Assembly (NCBI RefSeq): GCF_007860075.1
Contig: NZ_SJPP01000002.1
Coordinates: 1,116,001 to 1,180,000, forward strand
Direction: 5' to 3'
Length of the DNA stretch: 64,000 bases
DNA from: Symmachiella macrocystis
GTDB lineage: Bacteria > Planctomycetota > Planctomycetia > Planctomycetales > Planctomycetaceae
Position numbers and translations under genes: made by a program. Of this stretch, positions 62,842 to 64,000 are shown one piece after another (within the stretch, counting starts at the first letter, position 1; each line of letters starts with the position of its first letter). Below the pieces are notes generated by a model, which did not search any database, was not told the origin of the DNA, and was given only the letters and a program-made list of their open reading frames with translations.

Positions 62842-63612
62842 TTATGTCGACGGGGGCGTCCAACTAATTTTGCAATCAGGTAGGGCTTTCTGGAGTTTTT
62901 CGACTCCAGTTTTCGTAACTTGGGTATCTGTGAGATGCAGCCGTTGAAGGTTGGTCATTCCTCTGAGATACCCGAGTCCAGTGTCGCTGGTTTGAGTGTC
63001 GTTTAGCATTAGGTTCCGAAGTTTGGTTAAGCCTTGGAGATTTTCTAGGCCAGCATCACTGACTTTCGTGTTGTTGAAAGACAGGTACTCAAGTGTGGAC
63101 AGCCCTGGGAGATGCTCAAGCCCAGCGTCGCTGACTTGAGTGTCGTTGAGGGCTAGGTACCGAAGGTTGGTCATCCCTCGGAGATGCTCTAATCCAACGT
63201 CACTGACTTGGGTGTTATAGAGGAACAGCAATCGAAGGTTAGTTAGCCCTCGAAGATGTTTAAGGCCTGCATCGCTGACTTGGGTGTTATTGAACGACAG
63301 GTACTCAAGTGTGGTCAGCCCTTGTAGATGCTCAAAATCCGCATCAACGACTTGGGTATCACTCAAACGAACGACATTTACCCGCCTAAACAGCCACAGA
63401 TACTCATCATCGATTGCGTCTGGAATCCAGAAAGGACGAACGATTCTTGTTTTGGTTCGTCCACCAAGTTCTTCAACCTCAGCCATCGCCGTTTGATTGC
63501 GATGATACGGCCACCACACCATCAACGCTCCAACGCTAATGAGCAACACCGCTGCGATGAGCAACAGCGTGACCGTGCGCGGCAGACGGCTTTTGGGGGT
63601 GGGTTCGGTCAT
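62842..63612 (-). CDS. Leucine-rich-repeat membrane-anchored protein
   Basis: A 256-residue protein, the most complete LRR family member here. Start MTEPTPKSRLPRTVTLLLIA, a GALMVWWPYHRNQ segment, an LGGRTKTRIVRPFWIPDAIDDEYLWLF linker, then about seven 24-residue repeats (LRGLTNLRLLFLYNTQVSDVG; LPGLSTLEYLSFNNTKVSDAG) and the C-terminal TKTGVEKLQKALPDCKISW cap that matches the copies at 7046 and 7694. It lies 55 kb from its paralogues and 26 bases downstream of the next gene on the same strand, so it may share that transcript. Confidence 0.85.
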   Translation of the reverse strand: MTEPTPKSRLPRTVTLLLIAAVLLISVGALMVWWPYHRNQTAMAEVEELGGRTKTRIVRPFWIPDAIDDEYLWLFRRVNVVRLSDTQVVDADFEHLQGLTTLEYLSFNNTQVSDAGLKHLRGLTNLRLLFLYNTQVSDVGLEHLRGMTNLRYLALNDTQVSDAGLEHLPGLSTLEYLSFNNTKVSDAGLENLQGLTKLRNLMLNDTQTSDTGLGYLRGMTNLQRLHLTDTQVTKTGVEKLQKALPDCKISWTPPST

Positions 63613-63638
63613 AGGGTATGCTCAATTCCTCGTCGCGG

Positions 63639-63974
63639 TCACGACTCCGGGAAGTTCAATTCAAACCATTCCGTGGCTGACGCGGCGCGGTGGTTTCCGA
63701 ATGCTTTCGCTTCTATCCTCTTTTGCATCGCCTTGATGCGTTTACTGACCAACGGACTGCTGATCGCCTCGTCTTGTTTCATTCCCATCTGTTCCAGCAT
63801 CGGTTCCAGCCAGGCGCCGGTGAAACGTTTGACCAGTGGGTCCTGCAGGGATTGATGATAGGCCACGCGGCAGCGGCAGGGTAGTTCCCCGGCGAATTGT
63901 AGGAGTTCGCCGTCGACGGACCACAGCGGATGCCGGTCCGCCACGATCAGGTCGATTGTTGCTGTCTGTTCCAT
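63639..63974 (-). CDS. Hypothetical protein, possibly continuing past the window edge
   Basis: A 111-residue protein from the ATG at 63974. The same frame is open to the window end (upstream residues TDIAIRWR), so the real start may lie outside. Segments: ATIDLIVADRHPLWSVDGEL, PCRCRVAYHQSLQD and a Lys/Arg helix KRIKAMQKRIEAKAFG. No known motif. The ORF is not clearly coding by recognisable family; it is kept because of its protein-like composition and its position 26 bases ahead of the LRR gene. Confidence 0.45.
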   Translation of the reverse strand: MEQTATIDLIVADRHPLWSVDGELLQFAGELPCRCRVAYHQSLQDPLVKRFTGAWLEPMLEQMGMKQDEAISSPLVSKRIKAMQKRIEAKAFGNHRAASATEWFELNFPES

Positions 63975-64000
63975 TCTCCAACGAATGGCGATATCGGTCG

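Overview
The window reads as a chromosomal segment of a planctomycete (Planctomycetota, probably order Planctomycetales). This rests on gene content: a DUF1501 protein, a Tat-type Gfo/Idh/MocA oxidoreductase, LolA-like and zinc-ribbon/HEAT proteins, many lipoproteins and secreted proteins of unknown function, long intergenic gaps carrying short palindromic repeats, and a respiratory cluster with a very large multihaem cytochrome c. No rRNA, tRNA, CRISPR array, insertion sequence or integrase was seen.

Layout. 1-5.6 kb: the end of a histidine phosphatase gene, a LolA-like secreted protein, and three co-directional envelope proteins closed by a very strong intrinsic terminator. 5.7-8.4 kb: small hypothetical genes and a family of leucine-rich-repeat membrane proteins (two intact, one decayed; a further intact copy lies at 62.8-63.6 kb). 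8.4-13.6 kb: aconitase, divergent from a DUF485/acetate-type symporter pair. 13.8-18.1 kb: a DUF1501 protein and an Hsp70-like ATPase. 18.2-28.5 kb: an accessory-looking stretch with two tandem SUKH (SMI1/KNR4) proteins, HEAT and zinc-ribbon proteins, small orphan proteins preceded by apparent protein tails without upstream parts, an enolase-superfamily dehydratase and lipoproteins. 28.5-29.5 kb: a D-glutamate cyclase-like protein.

30.1-50.9 kb is the centrepiece: about 21 kb of co-directional genes encoding a full electron-transfer chain. It begins with a Rieske/cytochrome b complex in which cytochrome b is split and cytochrome c1 is replaced by a membrane-anchored protein with eight CxxCH motifs. 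Two cupredoxin-like lipoproteins and a dihaem cytochrome c lipoprotein follow. Then come an A2-type haem-copper oxidase (subunits II, I, III, IV) with haem A synthesis genes ctaA and ctaB, an ABC-2 exporter, a Sco1-DUF420 fusion and a small CxxC membrane protein. The likely electron path is quinol to Rieske/b, then octahaem c, then copper/dihaem c carriers, then the CuA oxidase. Several of these proteins have unusual insertions or extensions: a four-fold repeated motif in the Rieske N-terminus, about 140 extra residues in oxidase subunit III, and a coiled coil in the octahaem protein.

51.2-64 kb is mostly on the minus strand: an MFS transporter, a 35-residue membrane peptide, a Gfo/Idh/MocA oxidoreductase with a DoxX-like protein carrying a large insertion, an ApbE flavin transferase, a glycosyltransferase, S-adenosylhomocysteinase, a HAD phosphatase, a GlcF-type iron-sulfur protein, a thioesterase, the LRR protein and one further small gene.

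Family assignments come from motif recognition by eye; no database search was run. Start codons were chosen from Shine-Dalgarno-like sequences, signal peptides and gene overlaps, and alternatives are stated.
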